This document shows positions 28,831 through 39,716 of a DNA stretch of 64,000 nt, piece after piece. The DNA is from Neisseriaceae bacterium JH1-16 (GTDB lineage: Bacteria; Pseudomonadota; Gammaproteobacteria; Burkholderiales; Chromobacteriaceae), in contig JAPDNP010000005.1 of NCBI GenBank assembly GCA_025989215.1, positions 231,275 to 295,274 of the forward strand. Reading direction: 5' to 3'. Position numbers and translations under genes: made by a program. Below the pieces are notes generated by a model. It saw only the letters and a program-made list of their open reading frames with translations, was not told the origin of the DNA and ran no database searches. The stretch's first letter is position 1; every line of letters begins with the position of its first letter.

Positions 28831-29163
28831 TCAGTAGTGCGCCATCGTCGGATCGACCTCGCTGGCCCAGGCGTCCACGCCGCCCTTCAGGCTCAGCACC
28901 GGCTCGAACCCGGCATTGGCGAGGAACAGCCCGGCATGATAGCTGCGCACGCCGTGGTGACAGACGGTGACGATCGCCACGTCGTCCGGCAGCTCGCCCA
29001 TCTGCAGCGGGATCAGGTTCATCGGCATGTGACGGGAGCCGGCGATGGCGGCGGTCGCCACCTCCCAGCCTTCGCGCACGTCGAGCAGCAGCGGCTGGGG
29101 GCGCGAGGTGTCGGCCAGCCAGGCGGCCAGGTCCGACGCGCTGATTTCGCTTACGCCGCTCAT
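28831..29163 (-). CDS. Rhodanese-like sulfurtransferase
   Basis: The 110-residue single-domain rhodanese has LLLDVREGWE near the start and the active-site cysteine C68 in TVCHHGVRS. The six-residue CHHGVR loop is typical of small GlpE-like proteins that relay persulfide sulfur. Its start touches the stop of the methyltransferase gene upstream, so both are on one transcript. Confidence 0.93.
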   Translation of the reverse strand: MSGVSEISASDLAAWLADTSRPQPLLLDVREGWEVATAAIAGSRHMPMNLIPLQMGELPDDVAIVTVCHHGVRSYHAGLFLANAGFEPVLSLKGGVDAWASEVDPTMAHY

Positions 29164-29822
29164 CAGAAGCTGAAGCGGTCTGGCTCGGCGGCGTCGATCG
29201 CGCTCAGGCGGTCGATCACCACGTCGAACAGCACGGTTTCGCTGAACACGCCCTGGCTTTCGTGCTTGATGCGCAGTGCGCGCATCATCGGCAGGTCGCC
29301 GACCACCACCACCATGCGGCCGCCGACGGCCAGCTGGGCCTTCAGCGTTTCCGGCACCACCGGCAGCGAGCCGCCGACGTAGATCGCGTCGTACGGCGCC
29401 TGGGCGGCGTGGCCGTTCAGGCCGTTGCCCTCGATCAGCGTGGCGTTGTGTACGCCGGCCTTCTTCAGGTGGGCGGCGGCGCGGTCTTTCTGCGCAGCGT
29501 CGATCTCGACGCTGTAAACCTGTTGGCCGAACGCGGCGAGCAGCGCGGTGACATAGCCCGAGCCGGTGCCGATTTCGAGGATCTTGTCGTCGGCCTCAAC
29601 GTCCAGATCCTGCAGCAGACGGGCTTCCACCTTCGGCTGCAGCATGCGGCTGCCGTTGGGCAGCGGCAGCTCGGTGTCGATGAACGCCAGATTCTTCTGC
29701 GCGTCGGCGACGAATTCCTCGCGCTTGACCTCCATCAGCAGGTCCAGCACCTTGATATCGAGCACATCCCACGGGCGGATCTGCTGCTCAACCATATTGA
29801 AACGGGCTTGTTCAAAATTCAT
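29163..29822 (-). CDS. Protein-L-isoaspartate O-methyltransferase family protein
   Basis: The 219-residue protein has the SAM-binding motif I ILEIGTGSGYVTALL (81-95) and the N-terminal MVEQQIRPWDV segment that marks the proteobacterial Pcm-like subgroup. True Pcm repairs isoaspartyl residues; members with this N-terminus often lack proof of that activity, so function is by family only. It is divergent from thiC. Confidence 0.9.
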   Translation of the reverse strand: MNFEQARFNMVEQQIRPWDVLDIKVLDLLMEVKREEFVADAQKNLAFIDTELPLPNGSRMLQPKVEARLLQDLDVEADDKILEIGTGSGYVTALLAAFGQQVYSVEIDAAQKDRAAAHLKKAGVHNATLIEGNGLNGHAAQAPYDAIYVGGSLPVVPETLKAQLAVGGRMVVVVGDLPMMRALRIKHESQGVFSETVLFDVVIDRLSAIDAAEPDRFSF

Positions 29823-29945
29823 TGACCGACTCCGGCTGCAAGTGCATGAGATAACTTGCGATTATCCCATATTTGCCGTACCTTCACAGCACTGTGGGCA
29901 ATCCGGAAATCATTTCCGCCGTTTGTCCACTCAGAATGTCTGGCA

Positions 29946-32022
<2,077 letters not shown>

Positions 32023-32053
32023 GCGCAGGCCGTTCGGCCAACGTTGACCAGCG

Positions 32054-32082
32054 AAACGGCAGCCTGCGGGCTGCCGTTTTTG
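32054..32082 (+). terminator. thiC terminator
   Basis: AACGGCAGCC and GGCTGCCGTT pair around four bases, followed by TTTTG. The stem recurs with small changes at 36457, 37049 and 53166. Confidence 0.9.
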
Positions 32083-32261
32083 TTGGCGGGCACGGGGCGA
32101 TCCAAACGGCTTTGCTTAGCCGCTTGGGCAGGCTATCTTGCCAAAGAGGCGACAGCGGATAAGGGTTGCGGCAAGAGCCCGGTGGCGGTCCAGACGCCTG
32201 TTCTTACTCGTGAAGGATGGGCAAGGGGCGTTACGACTTCCATTACCAAAGGAGCTCTGCC

Positions 32262-32741
32262 ATGAAATTAGCCAGCGTTGCCCTGTTGGCGCTCGCGCTG
32301 ACCGGATGTGCCACCCACCCAGCCTCCCCCGTTGCGCAGGCCTCGAGCACGGCAAGCTGCAAACCCACCTCGGAGCAGGAGATCGCGGCGCTGTTCGACC
32401 GCTGGAACCGCTCGTTGCAAACCCACGACCCGCAGCAGGTGGTGGCCAACTACGCCGAACGATCGATCCTGCTGCCGACGGTATCGAACAAGCCGCGCCT
32501 CACCGTGGCAGAGAAGCTGGACTACTTCGATCACTTTCTCGTCGACCGCCCGTCTGGCAAGATCGACCTGCACTTCATCGAGCTGGGCTGCAATTCGGCG
32601 GTGGATGCCGGGCTCTACACCTTCACCTTCGCCAGGACGGGCGCCGTCGTGCATGCCCGCTATACCTACACCTACCGCTGGGATGGCTCGCAATGGCTGA
32701 TCACCAGCCACCACTCGTCGGCGATGCCCGAGAAGCAATAA
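32262..32741 (+). CDS. SgcJ/EcaC-type SnoaL-like lipoprotein
   Basis: The 159-residue protein has a lipoprotein signal (lipobox LTGC, C16) and a SnoaL/NTF2-like domain: FDRWNRSLQTHDPQQVVANYAE near residues 44-65 and YRWDGSQWLITSHHSS at the end. This matches the DUF4440/SgcJ-EcaC class of small exported proteins. AAAGGAGCTCTGCC precedes the ATG at 32262; an upstream frame lacks a signal peptide. Its ligand is unknown. Confidence 0.85.
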   Translation: MKLASVALLALALTGCATHPASPVAQASSTASCKPTSEQEIAALFDRWNRSLQTHDPQQVVANYAERSILLPTVSNKPRLTVAEKLDYFDHFLVDRPSGKIDLHFIELGCNSAVDAGLYTFTFARTGAVVHARYTYTYRWDGSQWLITSHHSSAMPEKQ

Positions 32742-32790
32742 GCGCCGAGCGGCAGTCAATCGCACGAGCCTTCCCAACCAGGAGCTGCCT

Positions 32791-33276
32791 ATGCAGACCG
32801 GTGTGACGAATCCCCCCTCCGACTTCGCGCTGCACCTGCACTACACCGTTCCGGCCGAGCAGCTGTTCGCCGCGCTCGCCACCGAAACCGGCACGCAAGG
32901 CTGGTGGACGCTGTTTGCCGAGGTGGACGAGCGCATTGGCGGCGTGTCGTCGTTCCATTTTCCCGGCGGCGGCTTCTACGCGGTAATGAAGACCGTAGAG
33001 CACGAGCCGCCCCACCTGCTGGTGTGGGAATGCGTCGACTCGCGCCACAGCGACAGCACCGGCTACGCCGACCTGGGGGACTGGGTCGGCACCACGGTGC
33101 GCTTCGCGATCCAGCCCTTGGGCGGCGCAGCCTCGCGGCTCGACTTCACCCATGTCGGGCTGCAGTTGCTGGAGTGCCGCGAGTCCTGCCGCAGCGGCTG
33201 GTCGTTCTTCCTCGAAGAGAGCCTGCGCGGCTATCTGGAGCGGGGCCAGGGCCAGCCCTGGCTGCGCGAGGCGTGA
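32791..33276 (+). CDS. SRPBCC (AHSA1-like) domain protein
   Basis: The 161-residue protein is an AHSA1/START-type fold. It has VPAEQLFAALATETGTQGWWT early, GWSFFLEESLRGYLERGQGQPW at the end, and the typical alternation of strands between. Such proteins bind hydrophobic ligands. It follows the lipoprotein gene by 49 bases with a good AGGAG site. It is one of many small single-domain genes on this strand. Confidence 0.85.
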   Translation: MQTGVTNPPSDFALHLHYTVPAEQLFAALATETGTQGWWTLFAEVDERIGGVSSFHFPGGGFYAVMKTVEHEPPHLLVWECVDSRHSDSTGYADLGDWVGTTVRFAIQPLGGAASRLDFTHVGLQLLECRESCRSGWSFFLEESLRGYLERGQGQPWLREA

Positions 33277-33328
33277 TGTCCCAACGTTGGCCGAACGGCC
33301 TCGAATTCGCTGGCCGACCGGAGAACCG

Positions 33329-33715
33329 ATGCAGCCTCAACCCTTGATCGCGGTGCGCGATGTGCCGGCCAGCAGCCGCTGGTACCAGGCGCTGCTCGGC
33401 GCCGACAGCGGCCACGGCGGCGACGACTACGAACAGCTCGTCTGCGACGGCCGGATGATCCTGCAACTGCACCACTGGGACGCGCACGGCCACCCGCATC
33501 TGGGCGACAGCGTCCGAGCGCCGGGCAACGGCGTGTTGCTGTGGTTTCAGACCGATGCATTCGACCAGGCGCTGGTGCGGGTTCGAGCGTTGGGCGCTGA
33601 GGTGCTGGAGGGGCCGAAGGTGAACCCCAATGCCCGGCACCGCGAGCTATGGCTGCGCGATCCGGACGGCTATGTAGTGGTGCTGGCCGGGCGCTATGGC
33701 GACCTGGGCGACTGA
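33329..33715 (+). CDS. VOC/glyoxalase-like protein
   Basis: The 128-residue protein has the vicinal-oxygen-chelate fold: PLIAVRDVPASSRWYQALLGA at the N-terminus and the WLRDPDGYVVVLAG strand at the C-terminus. Substrate is unknown. The ATG at 33329 follows CGGAGAACCG. A TTGGCCGAA copy lies in the gap before it (33287). Confidence 0.85.
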   Translation: MQPQPLIAVRDVPASSRWYQALLGADSGHGGDDYEQLVCDGRMILQLHHWDAHGHPHLGDSVRAPGNGVLLWFQTDAFDQALVRVRALGAEVLEGPKVNPNARHRELWLRDPDGYVVVLAGRYGDLGD

Positions 33716-33724
33716 AAGCCGCTT

Positions 33725-33868
33725 AGACCCGATTCACGATCTGCTGCGGTCGATCTTCATGCGGTGATCCTGCGTTGAAATGGCGCTCAATAGCTTGTCT
33801 ACTCGATGAGTACACTCCGCTGTTGCGCGCCATTGACCCTTCATTCGCGAGATCGTGAACAGGTTCTT
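33725..33868. repeat. Interspersed palindromic element, copy B
   Basis: This 144 bp copy lies in the orientation of C and D. The left arm (AGACCCGATTCACGATC) has diverged and pairs imperfectly with the right arm GATCGTGAACAGGTTCT. The core keeps TCTACTCGATGAGTACACTCC and GATCCTGCGTTGAAATGGCG. The rest of the gap (to 34015) holds nothing recognised except TTCGGCCAA at 33990. Confidence 0.85.
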
Positions 33869-34015
33869 ACTTCCGGCGTCCTTGTGCCGCTTTGCCGTAC
33901 ATCGCGTTCGCAGACACTTTGTTTTCTGCGCCAGCGAGCCTGGCCGAGACCCGCAGCGCAGGCTTGGTCGGCGACGCTACAAGCCAGGCTTCGGCCAACC
34001 TTGAAAGGACTGTCC

Positions 34016-34480
34016 ATGCTCGACCCGATGCAGATCGTCGAAGTGCCGCGCCGGCTGGCCGCGGTGATCCGCCTGACCGTGCCGCGTGAGCAGATCCAGC
34101 AGGTGATGGGCCCGGCGCACCGCGAGTTGCTGGCCGCCGTCGCCGCCCAGGGCGTGGCGACCACCGGGCCGTGGTTCTGCCATCACCTGCGGCTGGCCCC
34201 GGCGCTGTTCGACTTCGAGCTCGGCGTGACCGTCGCCACACCGGTCGCGCCGGCCGGTAGGGTGCAGCCGGGCGAGTTGCCGGCCACCACGGTGGCGCGC
34301 ACCGTCTATCACGGCCCCTACGAAGGCCTGGCCGACGCCTGGGGCGAGTTCATGGGCAGGATCGCGGCGGCGGGGTATGCCGCTGCGCCGGACTTGTGGG
34401 AATGCTACGTCAGTGGCCCCGAGGCCAGCCCCGATCCGGCGCAGTGGCGCACCGAGTTCAACCGGCCGCTGCTATGCTAA
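34016..34480 (+). CDS. GyrI-like/AraC effector-binding domain protein
   Basis: The 154-residue protein is a stand-alone GyrI-like domain: IVEVPRRLAAVIRLTVPREQ, ATTVARTVYHGPYEGLADAW and WECYVSGPEASPDPAQWRTE are its strands and the usual YxxGP motif. No DNA-binding part is attached. Such proteins bind small amphipathic molecules or DNA gyrase. The ATG at 34016 follows AAAGGACTGTCC; an upstream frame would run through the repeat. Confidence 0.87.
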   Translation: MLDPMQIVEVPRRLAAVIRLTVPREQIQQVMGPAHRELLAAVAAQGVATTGPWFCHHLRLAPALFDFELGVTVATPVAPAGRVQPGELPATTVARTVYHGPYEGLADAWGEFMGRIAAAGYAAAPDLWECYVSGPEASPDPAQWRTEFNRPLLC

Positions 34481-34509
34481 TGGACTATCGTCACTAGCCA
34501 GGAGTCATC

Positions 34510-34914
34510 ATGGACGCTCACGCCACCGGCACCTTCGAGGTGCAACTGCCCGCCCTGACCTTGCACCACGCCGAGGCCAATCCACTGCTCGGCCGGCGCG
34601 CGATCGACAAGCGCTTCACCGGGGACCTGCTGGCCACCAGCCAAGGCGAGATGCTGTCGGCGGGCACCACGGTGCCGGGGTCGGCCGGCTATGTGGCGAT
34701 CGAGCGGGTGATCGGCTCCCTGCACGGCCGCGCCGGCAGCTTCGTGCTGCAGCACAGCGGTACGCTGACGCGCGGGGCGGCACAGCTGTCGGTGACCGTG
34801 GTGCCCGATTCGGGCACCGACGCGCTGCTCGGCCTGAGCGGCCGGATGAGCATCGAGATCGCCGACGGCCGGCACCACTACAGCTTCGACTACCAGCTGC
34901 CCGACGCCTCCTAG
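34510..34914 (+). CDS. DUF3224 family protein
   Basis: The 134-residue protein has the DUF3224 pattern: ATGTFEV start, RRAIDKRFTGDLLATSQGEML, AGYVAIERVIGSLHGRAGSFVLQHSG and DYQLPD end. The fold is an allene-oxide-cyclase-like barrel; function is unknown. It follows the GyrI-like gene by 29 bases with a CAGGAG site. Confidence 0.9.
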   Translation: MDAHATGTFEVQLPALTLHHAEANPLLGRRAIDKRFTGDLLATSQGEMLSAGTTVPGSAGYVAIERVIGSLHGRAGSFVLQHSGTLTRGAAQLSVTVVPDSGTDALLGLSGRMSIEIADGRHHYSFDYQLPDAS

Positions 34915-35131
34915 CCCGCCTCTTCCCAAAGAGTCACTGACTGTGCTGCTTTGCCGTCTGTGGCGGCACTTCTAGCCAAGAGCGCTGCGCTGGGTTTTGT
35001 GGCGACGTTAATGCCAACTGGCAGTCTGATATTCACTTCATATACTTCACGTTATGAAGAAAGAATGACTGCGTCGTTCCGGCGCGGCCACGTGAGCCAA
35101 ATAGCAGCGTTACGCCAGGGGGAGCATCGCC

Positions 35132-36421
35132 ATGCTAGAGCGGGTCTTCAAGCTGTCAGAGCACAACACCAACGCCAGGACCGAGCTGATCGCCGGCCTC
35201 ACCACCTTCCTGACGATGGCCTACATCATCTTCGTCAACCCGACCATTCTGTCGACCACCGGCATGGACAAGGGCGCGGTGTTTGTCGCCACCTGCCTGG
35301 CCGCCGCCACCGGTTCGATCATCATGGCCTTCGTCGCCAACTGGCCGATCGGCATGGCGCCCGGCATGGGGCTGAACGCCTTCTTCGCCTTCACCGTGGT
35401 GGCGGCGATGGGCTACAGCTGGCAGCAGGCGCTCGGAGCGGTGTTCATCTCGGGCACGGTGTTCATCATCCTCACCGCCACCGGCATCCGCTCCTGGCTG
35501 ATCTCCGGGGTGCCCAAGTCCTTGCGCTGCGCGATCGGGGCGGGTATCGGCTTGTTCCTCGCCATCATCGCGCTGGGCAACGCCGGCATCGTGGTGGCCA
35601 ACCCGGCCACCAAGGTCGGGCTGGGCAATCTGCATGCGGCGCCGACCTTGCTGGCGATCTTCGGCTTCTTCGTGATCGCGGTGCTCGATGCGCTGCGCGT
35701 GCGCGGCGCCATCCTGATCGGCATCATCGCGGTGACGGTGCTGAGCATGCTGCTCGGCCTCAACCAGTTCAACGGCGTGTTCTCCGCGCCGCCTAGCCTG
35801 GCACCGACCTTCCTGCAGCTCGACATCGCCGGTGCGCTGCACGGCGGCTTCCTCCAGGTGATCCTGGTGTTCGTGCTGGTCGAGGTGTTCGACGCCACCG
35901 GCACGCTGATGGGCGTGGCGCGTCGCGCCGGCTTGATGGAAGGAGAACGCTACAAGGGCCTGGGCCGCGCGCTGTTCGCCGACAGTACCGCCATCTTCCT
36001 GGGCTCGCTGATCGGCACCAGCAGTACCACCGCCTACATCGAGAGCGCCTCCGGCGTGCAGGCTGGCGGTCGCACCGGCCTGACCGCGCTGACCATCGGC
36101 GTGCTGTTCCTCGCCGCCTTGTTCCTGGCGCCGTTGGCCGGCTCGGTGCCGGCCTACGCCACCGCCCCGGCGCTGCTGTATGTCGCCGGCCTGATGCTGC
36201 ACGAGCTGATCGACGTCGAATGGGGCGACATCACCGAGGCGACGCCGGCCGCACTGGCGGTGCTGGCGATGCCGTTCACCTACTCGATCGCCAACGGCCT
36301 GTCGTTCGGCTTCATCGCCTACGCGGTGCTGAAGCTGTTCACCGGCCGCGTCAAGGAAGTGCACGCCGCCAGCTGGGTGATCGCCGCGCTGTTCCTGGTC
36401 AAATACATCTTCTACGGTTAA
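35132..36421 (+). CDS. NCS2-family purine permease (AzgA/AdeQ-like)
   Basis: The 429-residue protein has about 12 membrane segments. It shows the AzgA-group marks TELIAGLTTFLTMAYIIFVNP, GMAPGMGLNAFF, VLVEVFDATGTLMGVA and GTSSTTAYIESASG. This group imports adenine, guanine or hypoxanthine by proton symport. A GGGGGAG site precedes the ATG. No purine riboswitch was found in the 217 bp upstream, which contain only a CTTCATA/TATGAAG hairpin. Confidence 0.93.
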   Translation: MLERVFKLSEHNTNARTELIAGLTTFLTMAYIIFVNPTILSTTGMDKGAVFVATCLAAATGSIIMAFVANWPIGMAPGMGLNAFFAFTVVAAMGYSWQQALGAVFISGTVFIILTATGIRSWLISGVPKSLRCAIGAGIGLFLAIIALGNAGIVVANPATKVGLGNLHAAPTLLAIFGFFVIAVLDALRVRGAILIGIIAVTVLSMLLGLNQFNGVFSAPPSLAPTFLQLDIAGALHGGFLQVILVFVLVEVFDATGTLMGVARRAGLMEGERYKGLGRALFADSTAIFLGSLIGTSSTTAYIESASGVQAGGRTGLTALTIGVLFLAALFLAPLAGSVPAYATAPALLYVAGLMLHELIDVEWGDITEATPAALAVLAMPFTYSIANGLSFGFIAYAVLKLFTGRVKEVHAASWVIAALFLVKYIFYG

Positions 36422-36456
36422 GACGTTGCTCGGGAAAGCGGCGCATGCGTCAGCAA

Positions 36457-36487
36457 GAACGGCAGCCAATGGCTGCCGTTCTTGTAT
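36457..36487. terminator. Terminator
   Basis: AAGAACGGCAGCC and GGCTGCCGTTCTT pair around a short loop after the permease gene. Confidence 0.85.
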
Positions 36488-36598
36488 GTCGTCGCCGACG
36501 GCCGGATGGCCAAAGGTCCGAGCAAAATATTCTCAGCATTGATAGAGTTGCTGTTGGCATAATCAGTCGGGTAAACGCCCCCCAATCAAGGAGACCAC

Positions 36599-37006
36599 AT
36601 GAGCCGCCAAATCTTCGTCAACCTGCCGGTGAAACAGCTCGACCGTTCGCTGGCCTTCTTCCGCGCGCTGGGCTTCGAATTCAATGCCCAGTTCAGCAAC
36701 GACGAAGGTGCCTGCATGGTGGTGGCCGACGGCCACAACTACGTAATGCTGCTGGCCGAAGCCAAGTTCGCCGGCTTCGCTCCGAACCCGATCAGCGACG
36801 CGCACAAAGCCACCGAGGTGCTGGTGTGTCTGTCCTGCGCCAGTCGCGCCGAGGTCGACGAGATGGTCGCCAAGGCGCTCGCCAACGGCGGGCGCAACTA
36901 CAAGGACCCAATCGACTACGGCTTCATGTACGGCCACGGTTTCCAGGACCTGGACGGCCACGTCTGGGAGCTATTCTACATGGACCCGGCCGCGGTACCG
37001 GGCTGA
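36599..37006 (+). CDS. VOC/glyoxalase-like protein
   Basis: The 135-residue protein starts MSRQIFVNLPVKQLDRSLAFF and ends FQDLDGHVWELFYMDPAAV, both typical of the PhnB/glyoxalase-like VOC class. GGAGACCAC precedes the ATG. It stands alone between two terminators. The substrate is unknown. Confidence 0.88.
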   Translation: MSRQIFVNLPVKQLDRSLAFFRALGFEFNAQFSNDEGACMVVADGHNYVMLLAEAKFAGFAPNPISDAHKATEVLVCLSCASRAEVDEMVAKALANGGRNYKDPIDYGFMYGHGFQDLDGHVWELFYMDPAAVPG

Positions 37007-37048
37007 GCGGTCCGCTTCGGTCAACGTTGGCCGAACACATCGCCCAAT

Positions 37049-37080
37049 AAAAAACGGCAGCCCGTGGGCTGCCGTTTTGT
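37049..37080. terminator. Bidirectional terminator
   Basis: AAAACGGCAGCCC and GGGCTGCCGTTTT form a 13 bp stem with a two-base loop between the convergent VOC and uppP genes. A TTGGCCGAA copy lies just before it (37027). Confidence 0.92.
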
Positions 37081-37096
37081 GTTGTAGCGTCGCCGC

Positions 37097-37912
37097 TCAG
37101 TGGAAGAACAGCACCAGCGCGCCGACGATCCAGCAGTACAGCGCGAACGGTCGCATCGCGTTCACTTCCTGGCGCTTGAACCAGCTCATCAGCGCCCACA
37201 CGCTCAGATAGGCCACCACCCCGGCCACCACCCCGCCGATCAGCGCGGTCTGGAACGTCGCCGCGTCGGCCTGGCGCGCCAGCTTCGGGATCTCCAGCAC
37301 GCTGGCGCCGACGATGATCGGCGTGGCCAGCAGCATCGAGAAGCGCGCCGCTGCACCGTGGCTCAACCCGGCCCAGAAGCCCGCCACCATGCTGGCACCC
37401 GAGCGCGAAAAGCCCGGAATCAGCGCCAGCGACTGCGCCAGCCCCACCCCCAGCGCCTGCGGCACCGTCAGGTCGGTCAGCTCCTTGTGGCCGCGGCTGC
37501 GCGCCTTCTCGCCGACGAACAGGATCACCCCGTTCACGATCAGGAAGATCGCCGCGAACACCACATTGGCGAACATGCCCTTCAATGCCTTCTCGAAGAT
37601 CAGTCCGATGATGGCCGCCGGCACCGTGCCGATCACCACCAGTTGCAGTTCGCGCCGCGCCACCGCATCGCGGCCGCCGACCAGGCTCTTCGCATAGGCG
37701 ATCCAGTCCTTGCGGAAGTACAACAGCAGCGCCACCGCCGTGCCCAGGTGCAGCAGCACCACCACCGGCAGGAAATGCACCTTCAGGAATTCGGGCGTCA
37801 GATCCCAGTGAAACGCCCACGGCGTCAGCACCGCGTGCGCCACGCTGGAAATCGGAAACAGCTCGCTGATGCCTTGCACGATGGCAAGGATGATGGTTTG
37901 CAGCAGGGTCAT
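37097..37912 (-). CDS. uppP: Undecaprenyl-diphosphatase UppP (BacA)
   Basis: The 271-residue membrane protein recycles undecaprenyl pyrophosphate for cell-wall synthesis. It has the two BacA motifs: GISELFPISSVAH (14-26), where many species have G-x-TEFLP, and PGFSRSGAS around residue 165. The ATG at 37912 is chosen because the ten residues before it in the open frame look unlike a BacA start. DnaA-box-like TGTGGATAA lies just upstream at 37923. Confidence 0.94.
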   Translation of the reverse strand: MTLLQTIILAIVQGISELFPISSVAHAVLTPWAFHWDLTPEFLKVHFLPVVVLLHLGTAVALLLYFRKDWIAYAKSLVGGRDAVARRELQLVVIGTVPAAIIGLIFEKALKGMFANVVFAAIFLIVNGVILFVGEKARSRGHKELTDLTVPQALGVGLAQSLALIPGFSRSGASMVAGFWAGLSHGAAARFSMLLATPIIVGASVLEIPKLARQADAATFQTALIGGVVAGVVAYLSVWALMSWFKRQEVNAMRPFALYCWIVGALVLFFH

Positions 37913-37990
37913 GGCAGGGTCCTGTGGATAACTGCTACGCATTGTAGCGGGGCGAGTAGTGCGGTTTTGTTACGAGATGCACGTCGGCAC

Positions 37991-38264
37991 TTATCCACAG
38001 TCGGCCGAATGGGTGGCGCTTCGGCCAACGTTGAGGGTCGTCGGTTCAGTGGGAGTGGATCGAGATGTCCCCTGAGCCAGATAGCGCAGAAAGCCTCGAC
38101 CTTCCTATTTCGCGAAGGGGTTGCTTGCCGTGAAACAGGGTGAGCTGGCGTGTGGTGTAGATCTGTTCGGTACGCAGGCTGTAATGCCTGAGGCGAATGC
38201 GGTCGATGACTTGATCGAGCAACTTGGGGGAAACCACGACATGTTTGCCTGTAGGTTCACGCAA
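37991..38264 (-). pseudogene. intI: Truncated, frameshifted integron integrase (intI)
   Basis: From ATG 38264 the frame encodes PKLLDQVIDRIRLRHYSLRTEQIY and LFHGKQPLREIG, the N-terminal SAM-like domain of integron tyrosine recombinases. Several codons are missing after EQIY. Near 38100 the frame shifts, and GFLRYLAQGTSRSTPTEPTTL continues in the next frame to a stop at 37991. The catalytic domain (R-H-R-Y) is absent, so the enzyme is dead. Its head faces the attI site and cassettes, as in functional integrons. Confidence 0.82.
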
Positions 38265-38377
38265 ACCCTTTTGTCATAGATGCTGATATGGCAAGCTGTC
38301 CAAATGGATGGAAGGGGTCTTGTACCTCTCCCGACGTATTTTTTTACGTCATTTAGGACGTCTAATACTAGTTAGGC
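38265..38377. other. attI recombination region of the integron
   Basis: The space between intI and the first cassette ends in the core site GTTAGGC (38371-38377); recombination would fall after its first G. Three ACGT(C) repeats (38331-38360) precede it and may be integrase-binding direct repeats. No convincing cassette promoter or LexA box was found. Confidence 0.7.
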
Positions 38378-38384
38378 ATTGCTC

Positions 38385-39122
38385 ATGAATTACTCATCTG
38401 AACGATCAAAATACAATTATCCAGCAGCGCACCTGAGAGTTTTTGGCGACTTACCGATTGCGTATGAGAATTTTATATACGTACGCCATAGTGAGCCATT
38501 GCATATTGATCCAAGTGTTACTTTTCATTCCACACGGAGTTTGGATTCATATCATGGAAAACTGCTGTGTTCAGAAAATGTTAATGATATTGCTTTAGGG
38601 CTAGCCTCCGTTACGTACTGGGGAAACTATTGGGTTAAGGGCCATGCCAACCATGGTCTAGCAGAGGCAAGAGTTAAACGACTATTTTTTGGAAATGCAA
38701 GAAGCAAGAAATCAATAGATACTTACGGGATAAATAACTTGCCAATTGCGTTGCGCCATGCGACTGACCTCATCGACAAAAATCAATTCGGTCTGGCTTT
38801 AAAAGAAATTTGCGAAATTCCGTGGGTAAGCATTGCATTTGGCACAAAAATTTTATCATTCGTGTGCCCAGAAAAAATTGGTGTGTACGATGTTCATATA
38901 TCCCGCGCGCTTGGAGGTACATCCTCTGAAATGCCAGCGACAGGACCAATTTCAAAGGCTGTTGTTAACTCATACAATCAGTATTGTGGGTATCTAATAG
39001 ATAAAGCCTATCAGCTTAATGTTGAGTCAAGCTGCAAATGGAAAGACTGGGATGGGGCAGATCACGAATGGCGAGCTGTTGATGTTGAGCGTGCATATTT
39101 TTCAAGGGCGATAAATGCCTAA
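38385..39122 (+). CDS. Integron cassette 1: AT-rich protein of unknown function
   Basis: The 245-residue protein is encoded by DNA far poorer in GC than its neighbours, showing recent transfer. No family is recognised with certainty. The stretch near residues 155-185 (WVSIAFGTKILSF, PEKIGVYDVHISRALG) has the shape of a helix-hairpin-helix DNA-glycosylase-like core (a T/SK pair, then D-x2-I-x-RAL), which is only a hint. The ATG at 38385 lies 14 bases after the attI point. Its stop codon falls inside the R'' box of the first attC. Confidence 0.85.
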   Translation: MNYSSERSKYNYPAAHLRVFGDLPIAYENFIYVRHSEPLHIDPSVTFHSTRSLDSYHGKLLCSENVNDIALGLASVTYWGNYWVKGHANHGLAEARVKRLFFGNARSKKSIDTYGINNLPIALRHATDLIDKNQFGLALKEICEIPWVSIAFGTKILSFVCPEKIGVYDVHISRALGGTSSEMPATGPISKAVVNSYNQYCGYLIDKAYQLNVESSCKWKDWDGADHEWRAVDVERAYFSRAINA

Positions 39123-39175
39123 CATTTCAACCCAGCGGACCTGCTGGCGCAGGCCGCTGATTTTAGGCGTTAGGC
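39117..39175 (+). other. attC site of cassette 1
   Basis: The 59 bp site starts with GCCTAAC (39117) and ends with GTTAGGC (39169). Between them AGCGGACCTGC and GCAGGCCGCT can fold into the usual attC hairpin. The stop codon of the cassette gene lies in the first box. Confidence 0.9.
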
Positions 39176-39188
39176 CCCAGAAGAACCC

Positions 39189-39716
39189 ATGACCCTCGAC
39201 CAACATATCCAACTCTGGAACGCCATCGGCACGTGGGTAGCCGGGGCGGCCACGCTGGCCGCAGTCATCGTCTCGCTACGTCTTGCACTTCGAGCCGAGC
39301 GAATCCGCGTACGCACCACTGTGGGCGTGCGGCTCGTATTCGCAGGCGATGGCACGCCTGCGGAAGAACACGTCGGTTTCACCATAGTCAATCTTGGAGA
39401 TCGGCCAGTTACCGTAAATTCGGTCGGGTGGCGCGTTGGAAGTGGAAAGAACGCCCGCCACAGCATGCAGCCTCTCTATGGGCAGTACACGCCGCAGTAT
39501 CCAAAGCAGCTCGCGCATGGCGAGCAAGTAACCTTCATGGTTTCGTTTCTTGCTCTACCGTCTTGGCCCAAAGAGTTCGCTACTGGCTTCGTCCAAGATC
39601 TCTCGCAGAAGAACCTCCGAACGCTGCGGGCGCTGATTCACACGTCTGTGGGAGAAACGATTGAAGTCAAACCAGAAGAAAACTTACTGCGGCTGCTTCG
39701 CGAAGCTGGGGCCTAA
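39189..39716 (+). CDS. Integron cassette 2: membrane-anchored unknown protein
   Basis: The 175-residue protein has one N-terminal membrane helix (about 12-32, IGTWVAGAATLAAVIVSLRLAL) followed by a soluble domain with immunoglobulin-like strands (VGFTIVNLGDRPVTVNSVGWRV). This layout is common in small cassette-borne membrane proteins. I do not recognise the family. The ATG lies 20 bases inside the cassette, and the stop falls in the next attC. Confidence 0.85.
   Translation: MTLDQHIQLWNAIGTWVAGAATLAAVIVSLRLALRAERIRVRTTVGVRLVFAGDGTPAEEHVGFTIVNLGDRPVTVNSVGWRVGSGKNARHSMQPLYGQYTPQYPKQLAHGEQVTFMVSFLALPSWPKEFATGFVQDLSQKNLRTLRALIHTSVGETIEVKPEENLLRLLREAGA

Noticed and set aside
34915-35131. Purine riboswitch before the NCS2 permease
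   Set aside because: Only a CTTCATA/TATGAAG hairpin is present; the conserved purine-aptamer loops are absent.
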